A stretch of DNA of 64,000 nt, taken from NCBI RefSeq assembly GCF_900116865.1, contig NZ_FPCD01000014.1, positions 1 to 64,000 of the forward strand, in the 5' to 3' direction. The translations under genes were made by a program, and so were the position numbers. Under the pieces are notes generated by a model, which had not been told where the DNA came from, made no database searches, and worked only from the letters and a program-made list of their open reading frames with translations. Positions 17,484 through 26,310 of this stretch are shown here, one piece after another (within the stretch, counting starts at the first letter, position 1; every line of letters begins with the position of its first letter). Source of the stretch: Butyrivibrio sp. M55. Lineage in GTDB: Bacteria > Bacillota > Clostridia > Lachnospirales > Lachnospiraceae.

Positions 17484-18542
17484 TTACATATTGTTATATA
17501 TATCCCAAAAATCATCTATCAAATTTGTCATTTCCAAATAGTCATCATCCCACTTAGAATAATCAGTAACCCCTCGCTTATCTTCAAGAGAATAGTGCTT
17601 TACTAGATAGTCTCCAATATAAATTGATAATTTTTGCTGTCCCTCCCAATTCATATGCATACCATCTGAAAAATCTGTAGCAAAACTTATACCCATATCA
17701 TCTACATATTTATTCAAATTAATAAATGAAAACCCTTTGTCTACACAATAATCTTCAAAAGCATTAAAATATGAAAACCAACTATCTTCATAAAATGAAT
17801 AAGGCGCTTTTATAAATAAGCATTTACATTCATGTTCATTACATAATTCTTGTATCGCTTCAATCCAATATTTAGTTTTTTCCGGAAGCTCTGAAACAGG
17901 TATTTCTGTGGGAATTTGAGGTCGCTCACATTCATTCGCCGTCATATATATAAATGCCCCCTTCAAAATATTGTATTGATTTGGTATATATTGATAGTCA
18001 TTTTGCGTTAGTTCTTTCCATCTATCATGATATGCAATAAGTGGGAACATCATTTCTAACCGTGCTGATTTAGTTCTATTCCAAATAGCTTTATATTTGT
18101 AAATATCATTTTTCATATGATCAAACGCAAAATGTGCGCGAGTATTGTCAATTTCATCCTGTTCCCCATTGCCCATTATATCAACAACAACCACTTTGGG
18201 TTTCTGCGTTTCAAACACTTGCTGCAAATAATAATATGAAGTGCCTAACTCTTGCTGATCACACGAAAAATCATAACTAGTAATTCCAAAACTGTTCCAA
18301 ATGACATTGGGATTAATATTACAATGAATATTACTAGAACCTATAAACACTACATCAAGACTATTCTTTTCAAGTCCATAAAATCCATCCTGCTTTTCAC
18401 ATAGTTCATTTGGAGTAATTAGATAATTAACATTCGGTCCTACTGGTTGCTCCTTAATAGTAAATATCATTGTCAATCTCGAAATAACAATAACCAATCC
18501 AGTTAAAAAAACAAATATTTTGAAAAATAGTCTTCTACTCAT
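17484..18542 (-). CDS. membrane-anchored SGNH/DltD-like protein, O-acylation partner
   Basis: 352 residues with one N-terminal membrane segment and an extracellular SGNH-type domain. The serine block is seen as FIGSSNIHCNINP near residue 85 and the terminal Asp/His block as FSDGMHMNWEGQ near residue 310. Such proteins pair with MBOAT acyltransferases (DltD with DltB, AlgX/AlgJ with AlgI) and place acyl groups on exported polymers. The MBOAT gene is directly upstream, 11 bases away. The acyl group, most likely acetyl, and the sugar receiving it are unknown. Confidence 0.8.
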   Translation of the reverse strand: MSRRLFFKIFVFLTGLVIVISRLTMIFTIKEQPVGPNVNYLITPNELCEKQDGFYGLEKNSLDVVFIGSSNIHCNINPNVIWNSFGITSYDFSCDQQELGTSYYYLQQVFETQKPKVVVVDIMGNGEQDEIDNTRAHFAFDHMKNDIYKYKAIWNRTKSARLEMMFPLIAYHDRWKELTQNDYQYIPNQYNILKGAFIYMTANECERPQIPTEIPVSELPEKTKYWIEAIQELCNEHECKCLFIKAPYSFYEDSWFSYFNAFEDYCVDKGFSFINLNKYVDDMGISFATDFSDGMHMNWEGQQKLSIYIGDYLVKHYSLEDKRGVTDYSKWDDDYLEMTNLIDDFWDIYNNM

Positions 18543-18553
18543 AATTCTACATC

Positions 18554-19960
18554 CTAATACTTATAATATATGAAATTAGTAGCATCATATATCGCCCCAT
18601 ATTTGCCCATAATCATTAGTAAAACAATAACCAAATAATAAAACAGCCATCTTACAATAATGTTTTTTGACATAACATATCTATATATGCTAAATCCATG
18701 GTTTTTCTTATATTCTATTAAAAAAGCTAAGGAGACCGATACTATTATTACTCCCCAGTCTAAAATATCCATTCCAAAACTAACTAATGTACCATCTGTA
18801 AGAATCCACGGATTCCATCTAAACATTTGAAAAATGAATCTAATTGCATCACTAATAGAATCTGCCCTAAAAAAAATCCACGCAAAACTTACACATATAA
18901 AAGTGATTGCAGTACTAATACTTGCTGATAATTTTCTTCTAATATTCAAACTCTTTTCAATAACCTGATACACTCCATGAAGCGCCCCCCACATTATGTA
19001 AGTCAATCCCGCTCCATGCCATGCTCCACTAATCAAAAATGTAATTATAATATTGAAATACTGTCTAAACTTACCCTTTCGATTCCCCCCAAGTGGAATG
19101 TATATATAGTCCCTTAACCACGATGATAAAGAGATATGCCATTTTTTCCAAAATTCACTTACACTTGAAGAAAAGTAAGGTTGTTCAAAATTTCTGGATA
19201 TTCTTATTCCCATTGCATAAGATGCACCATAAGCAATAAATGAATAGCCTGCAAAATCAAAATAAATCTGTAAAGAATACAACACCATAGTAATAAACAG
19301 TGTTAACCCATACTGCGAATCAATATTGCCATATACCGCATCAACAAACAAACCGATTCTGTCAGCTATAATCATTTTATAAAAATATCCGTATGCACAA
19401 ATAAGTAAACCTTTTTTTACAGTTTCAAACTCAAAAGTTAGATTATTTATATTCTTAAATTGTTTTGCTAGTGCAGCATGCCTTTCTATGGGGCCTGCTA
19501 TTATTTTAGTAAAAAAAGATAACCATAATGCAACATTTAAAAAATTATAATCCGAACAATCTCTATTTATATATATATCAACTAAATATGATATAGAAGA
19601 GAAAACATAATATGAAACTCCAATCATGGTAATTACATATAACGTTGTACCCGAAGTTTTTTCAAAAATCCCATTCACTAATCCAACATATTTACTATAT
19701 ATAAGAAGTGCGACTAGTGCTGCTACTGACATAAGCAGACACTGCTTTTTCTTTGTCGTTTTCTCCAATATAATTCCCGCAAAATATGTAAAACTTGTAA
19801 CAAGCAACAAAGCTACTAAAGTCCCAAATCCTCCCAAGGAATAAGAAAAATAATAATCAACAATTAAAAGAAAAATCTTCTTGCTATAACTTGGTATCAC
19901 ATACCAAATGACAATCAAAGATAACAACATAATAACAAATTGAGGTGTGTTAAATAACAT
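18554..19960 (-). CDS. MBOAT-family O-acyltransferase (AlgI/DltB type)
   Basis: 468 residues with about eleven membrane segments. The central loop has the AlgI/DltB signature FWKKWHISLSSWLRDYIYIP, and the catalytic histidine region reads LISGAWHGAG. These proteins pass an acyl group from the cytoplasm across the membrane to a partner SGNH protein for polysaccharide O-acetylation or teichoic-acid D-alanylation. No dltA or dltC is present and the operon makes polysaccharide, so O-acetylation is more likely. It is transcribed between fdtB and the SGNH gene. Confidence 0.9.
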   Translation of the reverse strand: MLFNTPQFVIMLLSLIVIWYVIPSYSKKIFLLIVDYYFSYSLGGFGTLVALLLVTSFTYFAGIILEKTTKKKQCLLMSVAALVALLIYSKYVGLVNGIFEKTSGTTLYVITMIGVSYYVFSSISYLVDIYINRDCSDYNFLNVALWLSFFTKIIAGPIERHAALAKQFKNINNLTFEFETVKKGLLICAYGYFYKMIIADRIGLFVDAVYGNIDSQYGLTLFITMVLYSLQIYFDFAGYSFIAYGASYAMGIRISRNFEQPYFSSSVSEFWKKWHISLSSWLRDYIYIPLGGNRKGKFRQYFNIIITFLISGAWHGAGLTYIMWGALHGVYQVIEKSLNIRRKLSASISTAITFICVSFAWIFFRADSISDAIRFIFQMFRWNPWILTDGTLVSFGMDILDWGVIIVSVSLAFLIEYKKNHGFSIYRYVMSKNIIVRWLFYYLVIVLLMIMGKYGAIYDATNFIYYKY

Positions 19961-20005
19961 ATCTATCCATTTCCTTTAATATGAAATCCAGAATCTCAAA
20001 GCAAA

Positions 20006-21100
20006 CTAATAATTATTTATTGCGTCTATTACAAAATCCTGCTCTTCTTTTAACATTCCATTATAAAGTGGTAATGAAAGAACAGTTTTTGCATACTTTT
20101 CAGTAATTGGAAGTGCGCCTGCTTTTAATCCTAAATACTTATACGCTTCAGAAAGATGAGGTGGAATCGGATAATGAATAATCGTTCCAATATCTTTTTC
20201 ATCCAAATATTTCATTAAATCATCTCTATGATCTGATCTAATTACAAATTGATGCCAGATGTGTGTTGCCCCTTCTCTCGTCTTTGGAAGCTCGATTTTA
20301 TCATTATGAAGTTCGTTCAGATACCGCTCACAAATATTTTTTTTCTCTTCCGCAAGTTCATCTAAATACTTAAGTCTTATTCTCAAAAATCCAGCTTGAA
20401 TTTCATCGAGTCTCGAATTGGTTCCAACAACCCTGTTATAATATCTCTTTTCGGATCCATAATTTCTAAATACTCTTACGTCATCCGCAATATTAGCATC
20501 ATTTGTTGTAATTGCTCCTGCATCACCAAATGCACCTAAATTCTTAGACGGATAAAAAGAAAAACAACCAATATCTCCAAATGTACCAATTTGCTTTCCT
20601 TTAAATTTTGCCCCATGAGCTTGAGCGCAGTCCTCTACAAGACGTAAATTATGCTTTTTACATATCTCAACTATCTTATCCATATTGGAAGCTTGTCCAT
20701 ATAAATGAACAACCAACACAGCTTTTGTCTTATCTGTTATCTTTTCTTCTATCTTTGATGCATCTATATTAAAATACTGATCCGGCTCAACAAATACCGG
20801 AGTTGCACCATTTATTGTTATTCCCATAACACTTGCAATATATGTATTACCTTGAACGATTACTTCATCCCCTACTCCAATTCCAAGTACACGAAAAGCA
20901 ATCCACAATGCATCCAAACCACTTGCAAGTCCAACACAATGCTCAGATCCAACATACTCAGCAAATTCTTTTTCAAAACTTTTTACTTCATTTCCTAAAA
21001 TATACCAGCCTGAGCGAAGCACCTCTAATGCTTTATCTTCAAATTCTTTTTGATAAAGAAAAAAACCTCGATCTAATCTATTTGGTTGTATCCTGTCCAC
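20006..21100 (-). CDS. fdtB: dTDP-3-keto-6-deoxyhexose aminotransferase (DegT/DnrJ/EryC1 family)
   Basis: A PLP enzyme of 364 residues that transfers an amino group from glutamate to C3 of a dTDP-3-keto-6-deoxysugar. The catalytic lysine is in SFYPSKNLGAFGDAG near residue 185, preceded by the cofactor aspartate in VEDCAQAHGA. It starts at a GTG ten bases after AAGGAG. FdtB and QdtB cannot be told apart by eye, so the product is dTDP-Fuc3N or dTDP-Qui3N. The matching ketoisomerase (23216-23647) and N-acyltransferase (21151-21855) lie in the same operon; rmlA and rmlB must be elsewhere. Confidence 0.85.
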   Translation of the reverse strand: MDRIQPNRLDRGFFLYQKEFEDKALEVLRSGWYILGNEVKSFEKEFAEYVGSEHCVGLASGLDALWIAFRVLGIGVGDEVIVQGNTYIASVMGITINGATPVFVEPDQYFNIDASKIEEKITDKTKAVLVVHLYGQASNMDKIVEICKKHNLRLVEDCAQAHGAKFKGKQIGTFGDIGCFSFYPSKNLGAFGDAGAITTNDANIADDVRVFRNYGSEKRYYNRVVGTNSRLDEIQAGFLRIRLKYLDELAEEKKNICERYLNELHNDKIELPKTREGATHIWHQFVIRSDHRDDLMKYLDEKDIGTIIHYPIPPHLSEAYKYLGLKAGALPITEKYAKTVLSLPLYNGMLKEEQDFVIDAINNY

Positions 21101-21150
21101 CTAACTTGTTCTCCTTATGTTATTTTCCATATTCTTAGCGTAATGTCAGT

Positions 21151-21855
21151 TTACTTACACTTTACATCTCGAATCACTTTTGCAGGACATCCCATAACCA
21201 CTTTATTTGCTGGAATATCTTTAGTAACTACTGCGCCTGCACCTACAATAGCATTTTTCCCTACCGTCACATGAGGAAGTATATTGGCGGCTGCTCCAAT
21301 AGTAACATCATCTTCTATTACTGCTCCATATACATGATCTGCGTTATATTCTTCCCTTCCCATTGTATTATCATTTGTTGTTGCAACAAGAACACTTATA
21401 AAAACATGATTCCCTATCTTCATATTTCCTGTAATGTGAGTATTATCCATAATCTTTGTATCATTGCCTATCTCAGTATTATAATTCACGCTAACATTCC
21501 TACTTATAATACAATTATTACCTACTTTACATTCTTCTCTAATCGAACAAAAATCACCGAGCAAATTGTTATGTCCAATTGTTGTTCCAGCATATAGAAC
21601 TACCCCTGGGCACAATACACAATTCTCCCCCACAACCAATGTATCATATTCATTTTTTAATTGCCTTGATGTAATTCCTGGTGATGTAGGAAGTTTTCCT
21701 AATACGCAATGATCATAAATTTCTGTTCCTGCCTTTATAACTGTATTGGGATAAATAATTACATAATCATGTATAATAACCCCCTTTTCAATCACAACAT
21801 TCTCATGAATTATTGCCGTGCTTGCAATTATTGCCTCTTTACTAATCGTACTCAT
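21151..21855 (-). CDS. fdtC: left-handed beta-helix N-acyltransferase for the 3-amino-6-deoxyhexose
   Basis: 234 residues of hexapeptide repeats (for example [15 protein letters not shown] and [15 protein letters not shown]), with the loop histidine typical of sugar N-acyltransferases and the C-terminal [10 protein letters not shown]. The extended N-terminal coil and overall order resemble FdtC and QdtC, which acylate the 3-amino group of dTDP-Fuc3N or dTDP-Qui3N from acyl-CoA. Its start overlaps the stop of a MaoC-type hydratase gene as ATGA, an unusual coupling that raises the possibility that the donor is 3-hydroxyacyl-CoA and not acetyl-CoA. The acyl group is therefore left open. Confidence 0.8.
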   Translation of the reverse strand: MSTISKEAIIASTAIIHENVVIEKGVIIHDYVIIYPNTVIKAGTEIYDHCVLGKLPTSPGITSRQLKNEYDTLVVGENCVLCPGVVLYAGTTIGHNNLLGDFCSIREECKVGNNCIISRNVSVNYNTEIGNDTKIMDNTHITGNMKIGNHVFISVLVATTNDNTMGREEYNADHVYGAVIEDDVTIGAAANILPHVTVGKNAIVGAGAVVTKDIPANKVVMGCPAKVIRDVKCK

Positions 21856-22268
21856 TGTTCTTCTCCTTTAGGTGCTTTTACTACTGCATATCCATCAATT
21901 ACAATATCATTATTTTGGTTTAATACTGTAGTTGCAAGTTTAAGCACATTTTTTTTTTCATTTATTATCTCTGACACTTTAACACATGCTGTAACTGTAT
22001 CACCAATATAAACAGGTTTTAAAAACTTCATATCCTGTTCCATATATATAGTTCCATCACCAGGTAATTTCATTCCAATACAATTAGATATTAAACTCCC
22101 AACTAAAAAACCATGTGCTATCTGTCTTCCAAAAACACTTTTGCTTGCTTCAACACTATTAACATGTACAGGATTAAAATCCCCTGATATACCTGCAAAC
22201 GAATATATATCTGATTCAGATATTGTTTTACTTACCTTTGCCATATCTCCAATGCTATATTTTATCAT
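21852..22268 (-). CDS. MaoC-like (R)-specific enoyl-CoA hydratase
   Basis: 138 residues with the single hot-dog fold of MaoC/PhaJ proteins. The hydratase motif is intact: [16 protein letters not shown] carries the catalytic Asp and His, followed by [15 protein letters not shown]. PhaJ-type enzymes add water to crotonyl-CoA or longer enoyl-CoA to give (R)-3-hydroxyacyl-CoA. It overlaps both neighbours by four bases (GT2 stop on one side, sugar N-acyltransferase start on the other), so it is translated with sugar-assembly genes and not with fatty-acid or butyrate genes. I infer a role in making the acyl donor for the amino sugar. Confidence 0.85.
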   Translation of the reverse strand: MIKYSIGDMAKVSKTISESDIYSFAGISGDFNPVHVNSVEASKSVFGRQIAHGFLVGSLISNCIGMKLPGDGTIYMEQDMKFLKPVYIGDTVTACVKVSEIINEKKNVLKLATTVLNQNNDIVIDGYAVVKAPKGEEQ

Positions 22269-23212
22269 TTTCTCTCCTTTTCACTATAATCCATACAATT
22301 TCCTTCTTCTATTATGTACGGAGGTCTTTTCCGAGAAGCATCGAATGTTCTCCAAAGGTATTCTCCGAGAATTCCTAAAGTCATCATTATTACCCCAAAG
22401 CTAAACAAATTAAAAATAAATAATGTTGTCCACCCAGAAACTCCAATCATACCTACCAGCTTAGCAATTAGTACTACAAACGCCCATACCAAAGCTATAC
22501 ACAAAGATCCCCCCCCTATATATATAACAACTGTAATCGGCAAAGAAGTGAAACTAAAAAGAGTATCCATTACTAATCGTATTTTTTTCTTTAATGTCCA
22601 CTTACTTGTACCTATTTCTCTTGCAAGCCTTCTATAGTACACTTTTCCAGTATTAAAACCACTCCATAGAATCTGTCCGGTTAACGCGCTGTTCTTTTCA
22701 TCCAGATTTTCCAAAACAGTAATAACTTTTCTATCAATCAAATATACATCAAACCCTTGATCAGGCATTTCCGGAAGCGCTGTTTTCTGTACCATTTTAT
22801 AATAAAAGTTTGCAAAAAAAGTTTGCCTCTGCGACTCATCTCTACCATCACGAACAGCTAAAACAACGTTTTTTCCATTTTTCCATTCTGCAACCATCTC
22901 AAGTATTAACTCTGTAGGCTCCTGCAAATCTGCAGCTTTTATTATCGCACAATCACCGGTGCAATTTGATATACCACATAATATTGCTGCGTGAGATCCG
23001 AAATTTCTGGATAAACTTATAATTTTAATATTTCCATCCATTTCAGCCAGTTCTTTCATAACTTCATAACTCTTATCTTTAGAGCCATCATTGACCATTA
23101 CGATTTCATATTCATAGTCAATTTTATCTATAAATTTTTCTTTTATATCATCATAAAGCGGCCTAAGATTGTCCTCATTATAATATACCGGTATAACCAA
23201 AGACACTTTCAT
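22265..23212 (-). CDS. GtrB/ArnC-type polyprenyl-phosphate glycosyltransferase (GT2)
   Basis: 315 residues. The GT-A domain starts VSLVIPVYYNEDNLRPL, has the DXD-region motif KAADLQEPTEL and the QGFDVYLIDRK segment, then two C-terminal membrane helices and a WRTFDASRKRPPY tail. This architecture belongs to enzymes that load a single sugar onto undecaprenyl phosphate (GtrB, ArnC, DPM1). Lying between the ketoisomerase and the MaoC/N-acyltransferase genes, it most likely loads the 3-acylamino-3,6-dideoxyhexose. GtrA in the same operon would flip the product. Confidence 0.88.
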   Translation of the reverse strand: MKVSLVIPVYYNEDNLRPLYDDIKEKFIDKIDYEYEIVMVNDGSKDKSYEVMKELAEMDGNIKIISLSRNFGSHAAILCGISNCTGDCAIIKAADLQEPTELILEMVAEWKNGKNVVLAVRDGRDESQRQTFFANFYYKMVQKTALPEMPDQGFDVYLIDRKVITVLENLDEKNSALTGQILWSGFNTGKVYYRRLAREIGTSKWTLKKKIRLVMDTLFSFTSLPITVVIYIGGGSLCIALVWAFVVLIAKLVGMIGVSGWTTLFIFNLFSFGVIMMTLGILGEYLWRTFDASRKRPPYIIEEGNCMDYSEKERK

Positions 23213-23215
23213 ACT

Positions 23216-23647
23216 TTATTTGCTCCTTGCATCACCACAATTTATTATTTTTACAAATTCATCATAATCTCTGATATATTCTTCGGCATTATATTCTGTA
23301 CTAGCCAAAACAAGCAAAACAGAATCTTCGCTAAAATCGTACATATCCTTCCATACCATTTGTGGAAGGTAAATTCCGGTATGAGGTCTATTTAATGAAT
23401 ATACAGCCTCATTTCCTTTTCCATCTTTTACTCTTACTTTACTTGTTCCTGCCACATTAATCAGTACAAACTGGCTTTCACGATTAGCATGCTGCCCTCT
23501 AATTACATCTTTATCAGAACCATAGATGTAAAAAATTCTTTTTATTTCGAAAGGTATATCTTTCATCCCTTCAACAACTACCATGTGACCTCTTTCGTCA
23601 CCTTTTTGAGAAAATTCAAGCATCGAAGCCATCTGAATTAGATTCAT
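23216..23647 (-). CDS. fdtA: dTDP-4-keto-6-deoxyglucose 3,4-ketoisomerase (WxcM/FdtA/QdtA cupin)
   Basis: A 143-residue cupin that moves the keto group of dTDP-4-keto-6-deoxyglucose from C4 to C3. The family's catalytic histidine motif is seen as RGQHANRESQFVLIN, and the region around YLPQMVWKDMYDF is also characteristic. The start is the ATG at 23647 after GGAGG; the longer frame to 23707 lies inside the previous gene. That ATG overlaps the previous stop as ATGA. Whether C4 inversion occurs (Fuc3N, FdtA) or not (Qui3N, QdtA) cannot be read by eye. Confidence 0.85.
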   Translation of the reverse strand: MNLIQMASMLEFSQKGDERGHMVVVEGMKDIPFEIKRIFYIYGSDKDVIRGQHANRESQFVLINVAGTSKVRVKDGKGNEAVYSLNRPHTGIYLPQMVWKDMYDFSEDSVLLVLASTEYNAEEYIRDYDEFVKIINCGDARSK

Positions 23648-26310
23648 TCCTGATTCCTCCTTTTTTGTGTGATATATATAGCGATAAATCCAAAACACCC
23701 GATGCATGATACTAATCCTCCAACTTTTAGTGAATCTGGAGAATATCTAAATTCTATAACATGATCACCCTTTGGGACAACAATTCCCTGTATCAAATTA
23801 TCTACACAATATATATTTGTTCTTTTTCCATCAATATATGCTTTCCAGCCAGGATAATAACTTTCGGAAAGCGCAATCATTGCCTTTTCTGTTTCAATTT
23901 CAATTTGAGCAACTACATTATTATTCGTTTCTAAAATATTACTAACCTTTCCCTTCGCATTTCGAATTTCACCAATTCCACTATCGCTTTCAACATACGC
24001 ATCCTTATCAAATCTAATGGACTCTTTATTATTTATTACATAATCTTTTGGATTATCAATCAAATAAGCATTATCAAATACAAAAACATGTCCTACTGCA
24101 CCATCATTTTTGTATATTGAATAGTCACCATCATCATATACTTTTTTGTAATCAGTATTTTCTTTATCTAAAATTATGTTTTTCTCTACTCTCAAACCAT
24201 TAATTATTACATTATTACCATCCTCAAAAACTAATTCAACATTAGATACACTGCGAGAACAAAATGTAAAATTATAATATCTTTCATCCGGCGTAATCTT
24301 CCCAAGAACAGTTTCTCTTCCATCGTCTGTGACAACTTTTATAATGCAGCCATCATTCTCGCCAACTGCATCTATAGAAATAGAAAAATATGAGCCAGAA
24401 ATACTTTCTCCCAGAGAAATAGTCTCGCCATCACTTGGCCTACGTCCCATATATTCTTCATAAACGACACCTTTATTTTCATATCGCCCCAGTGGTTTTT
24501 GATTATCCTTTTTTACTAAATACTCAATATTCAAGAGTCTAATCAAACTCGGATTTGATGAAGCCATTAAAAGATCTGAATTCATCATCATACCATAATC
24601 TGTGTTAGCTATTTTTAACAACATTGGATTATTAAAAGTTATATATGATTGAACCATTGCTAAGCTTGATAAAACATTACCATTAGGCCTTAATGCCCAA
24701 GATGTTTTTGCCAACTCATCCCATGTATAAAAATCAACCAAATATCTAGTCCCACTATTTGCACTTTTTTTCAACATTTCATTAACATCTGATTCAAAAG
24801 TCTCTTCATATGTTCTTGCTTTTAACAGATATGGCACTCTCCACATGCACGTAGACTCATCTATATTAATTACATATACATCAATCACCTGAAATGCCAC
24901 CACTAATATAGCAAGCAAAATGCCAATTTGCCTATTCTTTCCAAATTTTGTTTTTATAAACAATCCTATTGCCAAAATTAGTAGCAAGAACATTGATTTT
25001 ATCCAAACATTATTATCAGAATAATAATCAATGATTTTGGAATCTGTAAAAGAACTCCATACTTTTGAAATAACATGCAAAACTATTGTTACAAAGAGAA
25101 GCCTAATCACTATCTGAAGTAATTTTTCCCATGAATCATTTAAAAAAATATCTTTTAAAGCTAAAATTGCAATTATCATCAATGGCACAACAAAAAATAT
25201 CAACATTCTTGTTGTAGTCCTAAATGATCCAATTAACGGCAAATGATATATTATCTTACCTATAATTGTAAAATTACTGCAAGCACATGCAAATATAAGA
25301 GCAAAAGCTGAATATATCAATAAAAATATAATATCTCTATTTTTTCTCATATACGCAAGAGCATACATAATCAAACTTAACGGAATTATCCCCAAATATG
25401 TATCCGTAGGGAACTCATGACCACCACTTATCAAGCTCCCAAAATCCCCCGTTGCTTTAGGTGCCAACATATCCAATATCAGCAATAGATTTGCTGCTCC
25501 ATCAGAAAAATACTCATATGTAATAGAATCCCTTCCTGAATATTTCATAATTTCATAAAGCGGCAAAATCTGAACCAAGCAAATAATAATATACATAAGT
25601 CCTAATTTTATTGCTGAACTACAGTAATATCGCATCGTTTTTTTATACTTAATATTCAAGTACAACATAAAAACAAAAATGAACATATCACTATAAAACG
25701 AAATTTGTGGAAATCCAGCCATAAACTGTAATCCCATAGCAAACGCCATAGAAATAAGATAATACAGCTTATCTTTTCTATAGAACTCTAATAAAAAGTG
25801 AAGAATCAATGGAATCCAAATAATGCAACACAAAATATTTATATGTTCGTATCTAATAACGACTAGATTACTAAAAGAAAACAAAAATGCCCCAAAGACA
25901 CTCACAATCGCATTACACATTAAATCTTTGCATAAACAATACATAAAGCAATTAGCTAAAGAAATATGTAGAACATAAAAAAACTTAAATGAAAACCGCT
26001 GTGGTAACAACGCACATATCCAAGTGAGCGGATAAAAACATTTCTGCTGAATATCTCCTATATGAGATGTTCCCAATGCTATATACTTATTCCATAAAGG
26101 CAACTCCTTACCAAAGATTACTTGTCTAAAAAAAGCATGTGATATTTCATAGCCAATACCATCTCCGATATTTATATTTATATCTAAGAAAATGATAGGT
26201 GCAAATACAATAAATGGTATTATAAACAAAACAACTGTATAAATAATATCATTCTTATTCCTTGATATCATTTTCCTCAAATTGGTTGTATAAATTTTAT
26301 TATCCAGCAT
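23644..26310 (-). CDS. YfhO-family polytopic membrane glycosyltransferase-like protein (GT-C fold)
   Basis: 888 residues with roughly thirteen membrane segments in the first 480 residues and a large extracellular beta-rich C-terminal part ending in one more membrane helix. The C-terminus has the family hallmark ALSESYYPGWKAYIDGK followed by FRYSPDSLKVGG. YfhO proteins decorate teichoic acids or lipoteichoic acids using lipid-linked sugars in Gram-positive bacteria, and the fold is GT-C. It is translationally coupled to fdtA and lies in a module with GtrB and GtrA, so it is a candidate for the transferase that attaches the amino sugar on the outer face. Confidence 0.82.
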   Translation of the reverse strand: MLDNKIYTTNLRKMISRNKNDIIYTVVLFIIPFIVFAPIIFLDININIGDGIGYEISHAFFRQVIFGKELPLWNKYIALGTSHIGDIQQKCFYPLTWICALLPQRFSFKFFYVLHISLANCFMYCLCKDLMCNAIVSVFGAFLFSFSNLVVIRYEHINILCCIIWIPLILHFLLEFYRKDKLYYLISMAFAMGLQFMAGFPQISFYSDMFIFVFMLYLNIKYKKTMRYYCSSAIKLGLMYIIICLVQILPLYEIMKYSGRDSITYEYFSDGAANLLLILDMLAPKATGDFGSLISGGHEFPTDTYLGIIPLSLIMYALAYMRKNRDIIFLLIYSAFALIFACACSNFTIIGKIIYHLPLIGSFRTTTRMLIFFVVPLMIIAILALKDIFLNDSWEKLLQIVIRLLFVTIVLHVISKVWSSFTDSKIIDYYSDNNVWIKSMFLLLILAIGLFIKTKFGKNRQIGILLAILVVAFQVIDVYVINIDESTCMWRVPYLLKARTYEETFESDVNEMLKKSANSGTRYLVDFYTWDELAKTSWALRPNGNVLSSLAMVQSYITFNNPMLLKIANTDYGMMMNSDLLMASSNPSLIRLLNIEYLVKKDNQKPLGRYENKGVVYEEYMGRRPSDGETISLGESISGSYFSISIDAVGENDGCIIKVVTDDGRETVLGKITPDERYYNFTFCSRSVSNVELVFEDGNNVIINGLRVEKNIILDKENTDYKKVYDDGDYSIYKNDGAVGHVFVFDNAYLIDNPKDYVINNKESIRFDKDAYVESDSGIGEIRNAKGKVSNILETNNNVVAQIEIETEKAMIALSESYYPGWKAYIDGKRTNIYCVDNLIQGIVVPKGDHVIEFRYSPDSLKVGGLVSCIGCFGFIAIYITQKRRNQE

